Both the position numbers and the translations under genes were made by a program. Positions 23,605-35,110 of a DNA stretch of 64,000 nucleotides are shown here, piece by piece (positions within the stretch are counted from its first letter, which is position 1; every line of letters begins with the position of its first letter). Source of the DNA: Uloborus plumipes (taxonomy: Eukaryota > Arthropoda > Arachnida > Araneae > Uloboridae); contig JAXGGA010002925.1 of NCBI GenBank assembly GCA_038373865.1, forward strand, positions 48,072 to 112,071, given 5' to 3'. The notes below the pieces were generated by a model that saw only the letters and a list, made by a program, of their open reading frames with translations, made no database searches and was not told the DNA's origin.

Positions 23605-26586
23605 GGAATTTCCCAAGATTTGCCTAAATAAGTGGTGTGCCCTAGACCGAGCTACAACTTATTGTTATTACTAGTATTATTATTATTGATATTTATTATG
23701 CAATTTTAAATGTTGAAACGGTCTTAACACAGTACTTGATATTATATCAACACTTGGTAGAACAATATATGATCAAATTTTCTTGTCTTTAGTAAAGCAA
23801 TGTTGCACACGTGCTTTGCAAGATTTTTAGAAATCTTCTCTGAATTCCAGCGAGGAATAAAAATTGCATCAAAATCTGACTCAGTTGCCTTAAATTGTAG
23901 TGTTATTCCTAATTGTAGCTTCGTTAAAATGTATATAATATCAATCTGCTGCACATTACGAAACTAGGTTGCTTACATTTACAAAAAAAAGATAAAATAT
24001 ATTAAATTTAACAGAAAAAAATAAATAAATTAGCATTATTTTCTAAGCTTTGTAAAATAAATCACTAAATTTATAGAGTACCCATAAATAAGAGAAAGTT
24101 TGGCAATTTAAAAATTGAATCTTGAAATTATAATAAAATTATTGAAAATAAATAGTCGTATTAATTTAACTCTTTACTTAAAATTAATCGGCAATGCTAG
24201 AGAAAAGCTTTGAAGTATCAATATCGTTCATTAACTTTCTTTTCTTCTAGAAAAAAAGCTTATCAATTATAAGACACCATTTTTTATATCATTCATTGAT
24301 GTGAAAATAAATTTTACTTTTCAAAATTCTGATGCAACAAAGGAATATAAAACGACGTTATGAAAGACTGAAGGATTTTTTGTGAAACGTTTATTATTTT
24401 GTTTATTTTCTAAGCAAAAAGAGATGAATTATCATTCTTTCGCGTTCCTGGTGGTAAACATTTACCAAAACATTTAATGCATTGGTATTTGGTATAGGTA
24501 CCAATAGAAGGATGGAATTTTTATGCGTATTATGGAATTATGTGGAGCTTCCAAGCTATGCGGAACTGGAATTAACCTTTTTTAGCAAATTGTAAACACA
24601 ATTCTTATCATTTCACGTTGGTAGCTATTTCATTGTTTTTAGACAATTGGAGCAAGTTCAATTGTTTCAAAATTCAGTCTTTTGACATTTTCTCTTTGAT
24701 AGCTAAAAAAATCTTAATTGATCTGTTGCAGATGCAAGCCTTTACTTTCAACTTTCCTTTCTGTTTTTGATTTTGTGATTAAACCTCTTATCGTAGTTAT
24801 CTGTAAGATCCAAGAATTCATATTAGCCACAATAATAGTAGTTTGAAAAATCGTGTGGGGGAACTTATTTGGAGTTTGGGCAAATTTAGTAAAATAAAAG
24901 GTGGTTTGAAACCCATTTACATTAAATGTTTTTTATCTTCATTATAGAAAACCAAATATTTCTTTAGCGCGGCATTCCTTCCTCTCTCGCCACCGCCTTG
25001 ACCACTGTAAAGTGCATACTAGCTCAGGTGAAAGACAGTAAAATAAAAAAGTTTCATAAGCATTCGATTCGTTCAGCATACTTCACATACGTTACTGTTT
25101 TGACCCGAAAAAAAAATTACTCCAAGAACTAAATATAAGATCCATTTGATAAATTTAGCAAAAAAAAGAAAAAATCGGAAAAAGTTATGCAGAAAATATT
25201 AATCTTCTGTTCATAAAGAGGAGTGTTAAAAATGTGCAGCGGGGATTTATTTGCTCTTGCTTTCGATATCATACGGAAGTTGAAAGGGTTGCATCACTAA
25301 TGCCATCTGTTGAGAGTAAATGTAAACAAAATATTTAAGTCTGCTATTGGTAGACTATGCGCATGTTAGACTATGCGCATGCTCTCAGCGTTTGACTATG
25401 AATGGTTTGACAGTACGACAAACAAACAGAACTTTCGTTTTATGTCTTCTCTATTGTTTCTCTTTGAATACAAATGTCATCCGGCTCCGTTTCTCTCGTC
25501 AGAAACAAAATTGTATCAATATTGTTCTTGAGTCGAAACCATACATTTCCAATCTTTTTTTATTTTCCATTTTGAATACATAAATCCTGGACAAATACAT
25601 ACTACAGATTTGAATCATATTCATTTAACTTGGAGATTTAATTTCTTTCACTTTGAGTATTCTGACATAAAATTATATATACATATACTGCTGCGGACAG
25701 GTAAGCTGCTGTATATTACAAAAATGAGCTTTTGAGATACTTGAAAAAACACATTTTTTGATTCCACGCAAGCACTAGTTCAGCAGACCCTCACAGTAAG
25801 GGACGCTATTGGGAGCAAACATTCAGTATCTTTAATGGAGGTGTTCCTTCTTCAAAGACATTTGAATTGATGAATGTAGTGTATTGTCTCAAAATAATTT
25901 TATAATACAAAAAAAAAAGAAACTGTTAACATGTTAAAATAAATGCTGAAACTATTACATAAATACCACATAAAATTCAGAATAATCTAAGTTAAGAAAA
26001 GAAATTACTAATTAAAATTCATTCAAAAATTTAGTAATTTCAAAGCTTTTTTTTACTTACTACAGAAGTTGTTTGAAACAATTCGTGACATGAAATTGTT
26101 TTATGTCTTGTACTTGAAAATGCAGTACAATGTAAATTACATGTTCACATTTCAAGTTTTATGTATGAAGCTTGTTAATGGGCACGAGTTAATGGGCAAT
26201 AGGTATGCTTGTAAATTGCAACAAGAATCTTAGAATGCATACTTCCCTCTTTGTACATGTTAAAGTCAAACTTTCACCAATCAGTTTTGATACAAAAAAA
26301 TTAACCTTGATTTTCAGGAAGTTCATTATTTCTTACTTATTTATTCATTGATTTTTTTACTCTTTTTTCTCCATTATTGTCCTTTATACGGTGTCCTCCC
26401 TTATTTCGAGGCAAATACATGGAGAGGCAATATATTTAAAGAGACTGGCACTAGAAAAACCTTCCCTTAAATAGAAGTGTCCCTAAAGAGAGGTACTAAT
26501 GTACAACGATGGAATTTGATGCTATTTACGTGCTTTATTTTCAGTAAAAATAAATAAGCAAACTTGTGCAGTAAAGAAGGAAGTAA
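23605..26586. other. AT-rich stretch, no gene recognised
   Basis: A 16-base tandem duplication (TAGACTATGCGCATGT-type) lies at 25348-25380 within a less AT-rich patch at 25230-25500. Short frames there (25347-25583) have no domain. Otherwise nothing was recognised. Confidence 0.55.
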
Positions 26587-26588
26587 TA

Positions 26589-27203
26589 CACTGTAAAAAT
26601 GAATGTTGTTTTTTCAGTATAATACAGCTAATTTTTTGTAATAAACTAAAAATTGCTAATTTTACAGTAATAAACTGTCAAATTACTCATTTTACAGTTT
26701 ATTACAGTGCATTTTACAGTTTTAAACTGGAATCCCTGCTGCCAGTCTTATACTGTTGTTGCTACAGTATAATACAGCTTAATTTTACGGCAATAAAATG
26801 TAAAATTTCTAACTTTGCAGTAATAAACTGTAAAATTGCTAGTTTATTACTGAACTGTGAAAAATGACTCGTTTTGACAGAAAAATACTGCTAATTTTGT
26901 AGTAATAAACTGTAAAAATTGCTAACGTTACAGTAATAAACTGCAAAATTGCGAACTTTACTGGTTATTACCGTGCATTTTACAGTTTTAAACTAAAATC
27001 TCTGCTGCCACTATTATACTGTTGTTTTTACAGTATAATACAGTTAAATTTTACGGCAACAAACTGTAACTTTACAGTATGAAGCTATAAAATTGCTAAT
27101 TTTACAGTTTATTACTGTGCATTTCACAGCTTTAAACTGAAATCTCTGCTGCCTGTATTATACTGTAAAAACAAGTTTATTAATTTTTTTTTTTTTTGCA
27201 GTG
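26589..27203. mobile_element. Modular MITE, copy 3 (composite of tandem units)
   Basis: Left end CACTGTAAAAATGAATGTTG, right end TTTTTTGCAGTG, TA at 26587-26588 and 27204-27205. At 615 bases this is the longest copy. An internal second head (CTGTGAAAAATGACTCG near 26855) follows the first set of modules, so it looks like two elements fused in tandem between one pair of target sites. Two internal 'ctgctgcca' blocks support this. Non-coding. Confidence 0.85.
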
Positions 27204-29487
27204 TAGTCTCGAAGGTCAAGTTAGTCACTCGGACGAAATATTGCGTCTTTTGAGGTGCAGTGAGGGGAGGGGGCTTAGCGGTAAAATATTCCCTTGGTTT
27301 CTAACCATATATGTGATTCTAGTACAGAATTATTTGCATACGAAGAAACATGCCCGCACCCCCTCTCAAGAGATAATATATGTGTAACCGAACAAAAACT
27401 TGTATACACTGCTCGACATTGAAAATGCAACACCAAGAAGGAGTGGTCAGAAATTGATGAAATTTGGTAAGAAGACAGAGACAGCATGGAACAATAAGTG
27501 ATATTTATTTCAAAATAAATAAGCAAAATTTAGAGCGAGGACGGCGTCGGCTCAATAAGAAGTAGGACCACCGCGGACAGCGATGCACGAAGAAACACGT
27601 CTAGGCATGGAGTCAATAAGCCTGCGGATGGTGTCCTGAGGGATAGCACTCCATTCCCTTTCAACCATTTGCCACAGTTCGTCCTCTGAACGAGGCAGTG
27701 ACAGGTTCTGCAAACGGCGTCCAATCACGTCCCACACAGGTTCGATTAGTGACAAGTCAGGAGAGTATGGTGGCCAGGAAAGCATCAGTACACCTCGTAG
27801 AGCATGTTGGCTGATTCGAGCACTGTGAGGCCGGGCGTTATCCTGTTGAAAAATTGCATTTGGCAGACCCTAAGGTAGGGGATTGCCACCGGCCGCAGTA
27901 CATTATCTACATATCGTTGGGCCGTCATAGTGCCCCGAATACGAACTAGAGGTGATACGGAATTGTATGCAATAGTGCCCCAAACCATTATGCCACGTTG
28001 TCGCGCTGTGGGGCGTTCCACAGTTACTGCCGGATTCGATCTTTCTCCACGTCGACGCCACACACGTATGCGATGACTATCGTTGGACAAACAGAAGCGG
28101 GATTCATCTGAGAATACTACGGTTTGCCATTCTGCCATCCACGTCGCTCTGGTCCAGCACCATTCCAAACGTTGGAGTCTGTGCTGTGAAGACAATGGCA
28201 GTCTTCTTAGCGGGCGCCGTGATTGCAGGCCACGTGCAACCAGTCGACGGGAAATGGTTCTGGTCGACACAGGAACATCCAGGGTACCTTGCACGTGCTG
28301 CAGAATTGACGTACAAGTGACTTGCGGGTCCGCCACAGCTTGTCGGTGAATCCGTCGATCCAAGCGGTCTGACGTCACTCTGGCTGCACCTGCACCCCTC
28401 AATGTGGCTACATTTCCTCTTTCCAACCATCTCCGACACAGCCGATGCACAGTGCTTGCATCCATGTGGGTATCAGCTGCAATTTGACGTATGGACCAAC
28501 CTCCCCTTTTCAGTCCGATCACCATACCCAGTGGCGGCGCCAGCTATGGGGCTGGGGGGGCAATTGCCCTCCCGTCGGAAACGTCTTGCCCCCCATCGGG
28601 GAAAATTTCTAACTTCGTCGGGAAAATCCGACGATCAAATTTTCCGACAGAAATCTGAGTGCCGAAAATCTTTCCGATCCCGACGGATCAGTAAACTGCT
28701 TTCAATAAAATAATTCAATCAAAAAAACCGTTTTTTTCTCTAAAATATTCTCATTATTTAATGAATTACGCGTTTCCAGACCAATTTTGAACACGAGAAC
28801 CTTCGGGAGACTGGCAGTAGCAACAGGATGCACCGGTTAGATATCGTCGTATCTCTTTTAAACGAACGTAAGTTCTGCTGGAGAAAGTTATTTTTGTTCA
28901 GGTTGAAAAGGACAAATCTTCCTCTTTTTTTTCGTACCAGCTGTCCTTACCCAGCAAATCGCCAGCAGCATGGCAAACGGACATTCATTGTCTGTCACTT
29001 TCTGAGAATCTGATAATCATCGACACGTGTTTATCTCCAGGGCCTTTGCCAGGCCACCCTCTGAGGAGGAGCGATACTTCAGACTCGGGGTAGTAAAGAA
29101 TAGTCTGTGAAGAAACGAAGCATACCCTAGGCCACAGTTCAAATTCGCCCTTCGCACCGTCACGTCATGGTGAAAGAATCCTAAAAAATCTTAACCAAAA
29201 TCTAAACGAATTGAAATTTATTAGAACAGAACAGAAGTCATATCCAGAAGTAACTGGGTAAGTGTGTGTTATAAACTTTTGAAATGCTTTTTTTTTAGCA
29301 ATAGGGGCAGTATGAATTTGATTTTTTTTTTTTTGTGTGTTTTCTTTCTTCGTTTCTTTCTTCCTTTCATTTAAAACCGTACACATTTAGATAGCAACAA
29401 GTTAAAAATTAAATCTACACCCTTTGTGTTTAGAGGTGAGGAAAAAAAGTATTGATACTTTTTTTTCGCTCATATTTTTCGGGATCC

Positions 29488-29670
29488 GGCTAGAAGGTCC
29501 AAAACCGAAAGGTCCACGAACAGAAGATCCACGTTCAAAAGGTCCGCCAGACAGAAGGTCCAAGGAGCATAAGGTCAAACAGCCAAAAGATCCACGAATA
29601 GAAGGTCCATATTTTTGGACAGCGATGGCATAAGGTCCAGATTTCTCAGTGGGTGGACAAAAGGTCCAGA
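29488..29670. repeat. GGTCC minisatellite, ~15-16-bp unit
   Basis: About ten imperfect repeats of GGTCC followed by ten to eleven bases ('acgaacagaa', 'gccagacaga', 'aaggagcata' and similar). Because the period is close to 15, both strands show open frames with a five-residue period (for example GP-rich repeats). These are by-products of the repeat and not genes. Confidence 0.8.
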
Positions 29671-30987
29671 TTTTGGGTTTATCTTTTGTCTTCAACTTAT
29701 TTTGTTAAATATTCAAGTTTTACATGGTAATTACCACCATAATACATGTTTTTTAATATAAAATATCTCTATAGATCCCCTTTCCCCCACTCATGAGATG
29801 TAAAGGTAATTTAAACATTAGGTTGCCTTTTTTTTTTTTTTTGTTGAAATGTGTTTTATTGTAAATGTAGCGTGGAGATGACCCCTTATGTGCCAACGGG
29901 TTTGCGCGCATTATGCACGTAGTGTATAGCGGGAAAATTTTGGAATCTGCCTTGAGGGCTGATCAATGTATTTCAAGACTTCTTCCTTGTTATTGCTGAT
30001 TGAGGGATACATGTCAAGGTCATTAGAGGTAGCTGCGTTTAGTGGGGGAGATAATTTTCAGAGGGGTGGTCGGGTGGTGATGTCGGAAGGAAGAAGACGA
30101 GTTTTTTTCGTTGTTTTTGTTTTTCTGTTATAAAAACAGCGGCTGGTTTTTGTTTGTTTGTTTGTTTTTTTAATCGTCGCCACAGTTGCTGTTATTCTAA
30201 AGGATTTGTTTTTTTTTATTACTGCTAATTTATAATTAATCATAAAAACATAAAACAATTAATATTATTATTAGTATTTTTTTGTAAATAATATTGCTAA
30301 CACCATTATTATTATTCTTATCGTGCGTTTTTAGAGTATATTTCTCAGTCTTTCAGTGTTTTTACTATTAGTTTTTATTATAAGTGCAGTTTTTATTATA
30401 AGCAGCTAATTTTTCATGCAGACCAAAGGAAAATATTCCCAATGTAAAATTTTGCTACTTAATAAATTAAAAAACAAGGAAAATTTATTAAAAATAAATG
30501 AATAAATAAACAAATCTTTTATCCAAGAAAGCCACACGAGAGATTAAGAGAAAGATACAGTTTTGATTACTTATTCCTTTACATTCAAACGAAACTAAAT
30601 AAAAAAAAATCTCCAACATAATGGTCTCCTATACTGCAAGCAGACTAGTTTATAAGATAATTCTTTTTATTTATTAAGTTCAATTACTCTTCATTTGTTT
30701 TTCATTTCCTTTATCATTTAATATTTTTGTTTTGTGTATCTCTGAAATTCTTTCGAAAAATAAAATTGTAAATGTACGTACATCTTTATCCTTTTGTTTA
30801 GTTTCAATTCTGATTGTAAACCCCCGACGCAACAAGGAAGGGGGTTAACGTGTATAAAGTTGACGTATCTGTGTATTTGTCGATCTGTCTGTGGCACTCT
30901 ACAGGCTGATCGGATGGACCGTTTCGAAAAAAATATTTTTTGAAAGGAGAGTGTTCTCAGCTAGATCGCGTTTTTGAATGACATTAA

Positions 30988-31590
30988 CACATTAATGCCT
31001 AGCGTCCCTTTTTAAGGACGGTCCAAAATAGGGTCTGAATTTCCCCAAAATGAGCAAAGCTCACACTTCTTGCATTGAAAAAGAGGCTCCTTGTAGCCCC
31101 GAAACACGTGTCTGCAATATACCTGTATATTTGTGCATTTTAAACGTTGGATTTAAACTTCACAAATTATTGTGTTCAATTAGTACCTTGGTATTGTTTC
31201 AATTCGTTATTAACAGATTGCAGCACATAACCATTGTAAAGTGTGTTCTGTAGCAGTTTTAATATGATCTTTATCAAAAATGACATCGTTCACAATCTCA
31301 AGAAAAAAAGCGAAGTTTTCAAAGTTATTCCCAGTTTATGTTAATTGCTGATTTTATTTCTTCTTATAAAATGTCTTTTAAATATTATATCGTAGGCAGA
31401 AAAAAAAATTTGGTAAAAAAGTATGTACCCTCTGGGGTCTATCGTAACTTTTAAGGGACGATTTTTCTTTCCTCAATAAAGAAATTATTTTTTACGTAAT
31501 ATTTTTTTTATTATTTTTCCTGTCCATTAAACACTGTTTGTAACCAGTATACAAAATATCTTTGGAAAAAAAATGTCAGGCATTAATGGG
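30988..31590. mobile_element. piggyBac-like non-autonomous element (603 bp)
   Basis: TTAA at both sides (30984-30987 and 31591-31594) bounds termini CACATTAATGCCTAGCG and, in reverse complement, CCCATTAATGCCTGACA. TTAA target duplication with CCC-type ends is the signature of the piggyBac superfamily. The element lies inside the hAT element and itself contains the hammerhead-like segment at 31059-31155. No transposase frame. Confidence 0.75.
31059..31155 (+). repeat. Hammerhead-ribozyme-like unit (copy A)
   Basis: The segment reads GCTCACACTTCTTGCA, TTGAAAAA, GAGGCTCCTTGTAGCCCC, GAAAC, ACGTGTC, TGCAA. TTGCA can pair with TGCAA (stem I), GGCT with AGCC (stem II), and GAAAC followed by the palindromic ACGTGT resembles a minimal stem III. 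This is the order of a type-I hammerhead. The first core box should be CUGANGA but is UUGAAAA here and in the other full copies, so cleavage activity is unlikely. Downstream 'tatttgtgc..taaacgttgg' is shared with the copies at 44112-44354, showing a family about 100 bases long. Confidence 0.5.
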
Positions 31591-32768
31591 TTAATTAACG
31601 AAGATATTAATTAAAAACCTTTAAATGGTTTTTCACGATTTTTGAAGAGAAAAAAAAACAAGAGAAAAGTAAAACAACAGTATCAAAATGAAAAAAAAAT
31701 TCTGCATCTGATAGAATGTGTTTGAAACTTCCATGTTATTTAGAATTCGAATGCTAACGTTTTTTTAGAAAATGCGGCTAAACCTTAAATTTACGCAATT
31801 AGAAGCCGATGTCATTGTTGGCCCACGAAGAAAGAAAACTCAATGATTTAAAATGTTTTTCTGTTGCCATTTTATATTTGTTAACAATTAAAATACTTGT
31901 AGTTGATTTTAGTATGAGGTTTTAAAAGAATATTCAATTTTCCCTCTTTATTCTGCTTTTGCCGACTAGCAAATTTACTAATAAGGATCATCGTTCCTTT
32001 TCCGCGTTTACCTGGTCCTCTTGAAAACAACTGAATGTATTTAAATTTAAAATGTTTTTTGATCAGTGTAGTTCGTTTTAATATGAGGTCGGCAATCAGG
32101 GTCTGGGGTTTTTTAATTTTTTTAATTTAATCCTAATACTTGTACTGTTTTGTTTTGGGTTTATGGTCAGAATGATTACCTTTTATGCGAATGCACCATA
32201 AAAAATTAAAACACTGGAGAACGGGGGGGGGGGGACTTTTAATTTTTAAATTATACCTGTGCCCCCCTGTCGGGCAAGCTTGCCCCCCTGTCGGGCATTT
32301 CCTAGCGCCACCTCTGACCATACCCCTTGTAAAGTCGTCTATATGCTGGAAGTGTCTTCGTTGAGGACGGCGTGGCATTTCCTCCTATCACACGTATCCT
32401 TCGAGACAAAACCAAATTTCTCCGATAATTAGTCTGGCAGAAAAACCAACATGAACATAGCCCACTTTTCAACTTCATTCTCTTATATCTTACTTCACGT
32501 GCGTCGGAGAGCTGCGCATTTCATATCATTTGCATAACTCAGTGACGTGCGTCTACGGTAAAATTTGCATGAATTTCTGACCACTCCTTCTTGGTGTTGC
32601 ATTTTCAATGTCGAGCAGTGTATCTAGGAGCGGCATTCCACGAAAAAGTAGACGGAGCACGGAATTCCTTTTTCTTTTTCTTTCCTTTTTAAGGAATTTA
32701 GTTATTTGTCTATTAATTTATTGTCACTTCTGACAAACATGATTAAGAAAAATCTAATTTTCCCAATA

Positions 32769-33063
32769 CACTGCAAAATTGGCAGCCGAGGTTCCATTTT
32801 AAAACTGTAAAATGCACAGCAATAAACTGTAAAACTAGCACTTTTACAGTTTCTTACTGTAAAGTTAGAAATTTTAGTTTATTGCCGTAAAATTTAGCTG
32901 TATTATACTGTAAAAACAAAAGTATAATACTGGCAGCAAAGGTTCCAGTTTAAAACTGTAAAATGAACTGTAATAAACTGTAAAAATAGTGATTTTGCAG
33001 CGATTTTATTATTGTAAAACTAGCTGTATTATACTGTAAAAACAACATTCGTTTTTTACAGTG
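32769..33063. mobile_element. Modular MITE, copy 4
   Basis: Left end CACTGCAAAATTGGCAGCCG, right end TTTTTTACAGTG, TA at 32767-32768 and 33064-33065. Two 'ggttccagtttaaaactg'-type blocks show that it is a head-to-tail composite; the left terminal module is truncated relative to the other copies. Confidence 0.8.
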
Positions 33064-33348
33064 TAGAAAATTTGTGATGCGATTGGGATAATTTGAATAT
33101 TAACGTTCGAATAAAAAATAATGCCAATAAGTTTTATTTTTTCAAAAAAGTCCGAAAATTGTTTGTTTACACAGCATGTATTCTATTTTAAAGCACCAAA
33201 AATTATTAGAAAATTACTATTTTCCTTCCATAGATCATTTATTTCTATTTCAAACAAATGATATTGATTTCTAGACTACCAGCACAGTTATTATGAACTG
33301 ATATGAGGAAACTTTGACACTCCGAGCTTATTGTTCCCCTCTGATTCT

Positions 33349-33384
33349 TCTGTCTTGTGATCAAGAAAATGATCACAAGGCAGA
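33349..33384. other. Short hairpin (15-bp arms, 6-base loop)
   Basis: TCTGTCTTGTGATCA is followed by AGAAAA and then TGATCACAAGGCAGA. The arms pair at 14 of 15 positions, ten of them consecutive next to the loop. It could form a cruciform or an RNA hairpin; there is no T run after it and no gene beside it. Confidence 0.5.
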
Positions 33385-34789
33385 CAAAATATCACTTTAA
33401 TTCTCACTTTCACTTTCTCCATTCCTCCTCTTTTAAAGAATAAGAAACTTCTTTCTTCCTACATCCTGTATTTTGCACGATTTTACCCCCTTCTCCTTAT
33501 CGTGCTCTTCTCTTATTTAGTTTTCATTCTTATTCACATGCATCAAATTCGCTGGAAAATGAATAAATACTGAAAATGCACGTACATAACTTTTATATAG
33601 AAGAAATAAAAACTTATTAAGCTATAATTTTAGTCGTTTAAGAAAAATACAACGTGCTGCAGTATTTTTTTTTTTTTTGCAGAGGTAAAACAAGCAATGA
33701 ACCATGATCATAACAACAGTAGCTCAGAACAAGGCTCGAATAACCTCTAAAGATAAAAAACCTCGGTCACAATTTGGGGGGGGGGGGGGCTGCTTTTTGT
33801 TTGGGACTTTTTTTTTAATTCTATACACTTTGAACGCCAACACACTAATACTACAACTATTACTTACAAAAGTTGAAAAACAGACTTCAGATTTAACTTT
33901 TCTCCCCCTTTCTCCACTAAAAAATTTTGTATACATTACGGCTGTAGTGAAATTTAACACTTAATCAGTGAATTGTGTGACTATACTGGAGCAAAATCGA
34001 AGAATTTTTTTGAGATTTAATGACAGAAAGTGACCAAAGCAGTGATTTCTCTTGCTGTGAGAGTCTTTATCAAGGAACAAAAAAAAAAAAATTTTGAAAT
34101 GAAAGTTTAATTTTTGACCAAAGTTTAAAGTCAGTTTTGAGCCCCGAGAAAATTCTGAATGGAAGCTCAAGCTTCCCAAGCCTTTTCACTAATCAGGCAA
34201 ACGCTCAGAACACTGTTTTTGGCCACAACACAAAGCATCTATGCTTAAAACACTTTCAACATTGTCCATAGATGTTGGATGCATATGTGAAAAAAAATAT
34301 GTACCACAGATTAAGACGTACAGTGCTATTGGATGGCTTAACCCTAAAGTCCGAAGAGCTGAAGCTATTAAATTTCTGTCATAAAACTTTTTATGTTCTG
34401 AATAAAAAGATGACTCTAAATTATGAAAAGATTCTAAATTATGAATGTATTTACCTCAATTTACAACACTTAACTCATTACCATAGTTAGTTATTATTGG
34501 TGTGTTGTTTAAAAAGTCAACTTTTTAAAATAATTTTATGACTTTATTAACACATTTTAATAATCCGATAAGTAGTTTCGAAGATCAGTCCTCGGTCAAC
34601 ACTTTTCTTGAAAAGACTAAAACTTTTGGCTTTTACTTTAAGTCGTGAATAAAAATTAAGACTTTGCTAATAAGAAAGAAGCGTTATGCATTTAACAAAG
34701 CAAACTCAATTAAATTTTGAGGAAAATATACTTAAAATTTGACGACTTCTTACTCTTGACAAGTTACTCTCTTTTAATAACCAGCGAAA

Positions 34790-35110
34790 AATCAACGTCA
34801 ACATCAATAACAGCGCGATCAAAAACACTGGCGTTAATCGGGCATTAATAAATCAGTGGAGACGACTCAGGCTGGAGAGATAAAGCAGCACAAAAACAGC
34901 TGGCAAGTGATTGGATATTAGCACTTAGCATACGTGTGTAGGTCAGGATCCCCCAACCTCCGAAAAGATGACATCAATTTTGACAGTAATCTGTTTACCA
35001 ATGGTTAAACCTGACTCAGGCTTCGGAGGTTCTTTTCGTCAAGGGGAATTTTTCATTCATGAATCACCTTTTTGTTCACGGTGGCATATTTATTCATTAT
35101 CCCCATTAAT
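34790..35110. promoter_or_regulatory. Candidate cis-regulatory block rich in ATTA sites
   Basis: The block stands out from its AT-rich surroundings by balanced base composition and absence of repeats. It contains closely spaced homeodomain-type ATTA cores (GTTAATC, CATTAATAAATC, TTATTCATTATCCCCATTAATC, of which the key parts are CATTATC and ATTAATCAAT), an AATTAAG and a CAGCTG. An imperfect inverted repeat 'ccaacctccgaa' / 'ttcggaggttc' lies at 34955-35030. This is inference from composition and motif density alone. Confidence 0.25.

Larger units (their letters stand above)
28529..32316. mobile_element. 3.8-kb hAT-type non-autonomous element inside the Tc1 element
   Basis: Perfect 8-bp target duplications ACCATACC (28521-28528 and 32317-32324) flank termini CAGTGGCGGCGCCAG and, in reverse complement, CAGAGGTGGCGCTAG. 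The target lies within codons for Gly-Met-Val of the Tc1 transposase. Both subterminal regions contain 'gccccc..tgtcggg' or 'ccgtcgg' motifs. No hAT transposase frame is visible. The interior holds a GGTCC minisatellite (29488-29670), a 'ccccgacgcaacaaggaagg' repeat block (30818-30960), a piggyBac-like element (30988-31590) and unassigned sequence. The unusual length comes partly from these later insertions. Confidence 0.88.
27552..32378 (-). pseudogene. Tc1-type transposase, broken by a hAT insertion and a frameshift
   Basis: The product would be a DDE transposase that excises and integrates the element at TA sites in the nucleus. The start is at 32378 on the minus strand and reads MPRRPQRRHFQHIDDFTRGM up to the inserted hAT. 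The frame resumes at 28528 with VIGLKRGGWSIRQIAADTHM, the first helix-turn-helix of a paired-like DNA-binding domain. The first catalytic Asp lies in VVFSDESRF, the second in FQQDNARPH, and the Glu in SPDLSLIEPVWD. A second lesion is a single missing base near 27871, between the PYL and GLPNAIF segments, which shifts the frame. Discounting the insertion and the missing base, the frame spans about 343 codons, the normal Tc1 length. Only 32 codons separate the second Asp from the Glu (27840-27842 to 27741-27743); Tc1 itself has 34. No internal stop codon was seen elsewhere. Confidence 0.92.
27407..32620 (-). mobile_element. Tc1/mariner-superfamily element, interrupted by a hAT insertion
   Basis: Inverted termini of about 40 bases (CACTGCTCGACATTGAAAAT... 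at the left, its mirror at the right through 'gaccactccttcttggtgtt') are flanked by TA at 27405-27406 and 32621-32622. Removing the 3788-bp hAT insertion and one copy of its 8-bp target duplication leaves about 1418 bp, the usual size of a Tc1 element. It carries one transposase reading frame on the minus strand. Terminal repeats are nearly identical, so the element is young. Confidence 0.93.

Noticed and set aside
28083..28349. Plus-strand and alternate minus-strand open frames over the Tc1 transposase
   Set aside because: Shadows of the real transposase frame in a GC-richer coding region.
29402..29695. Pro/Gly-rich open frames on both strands
   Set aside because: By-product of the GGTCC minisatellite period.
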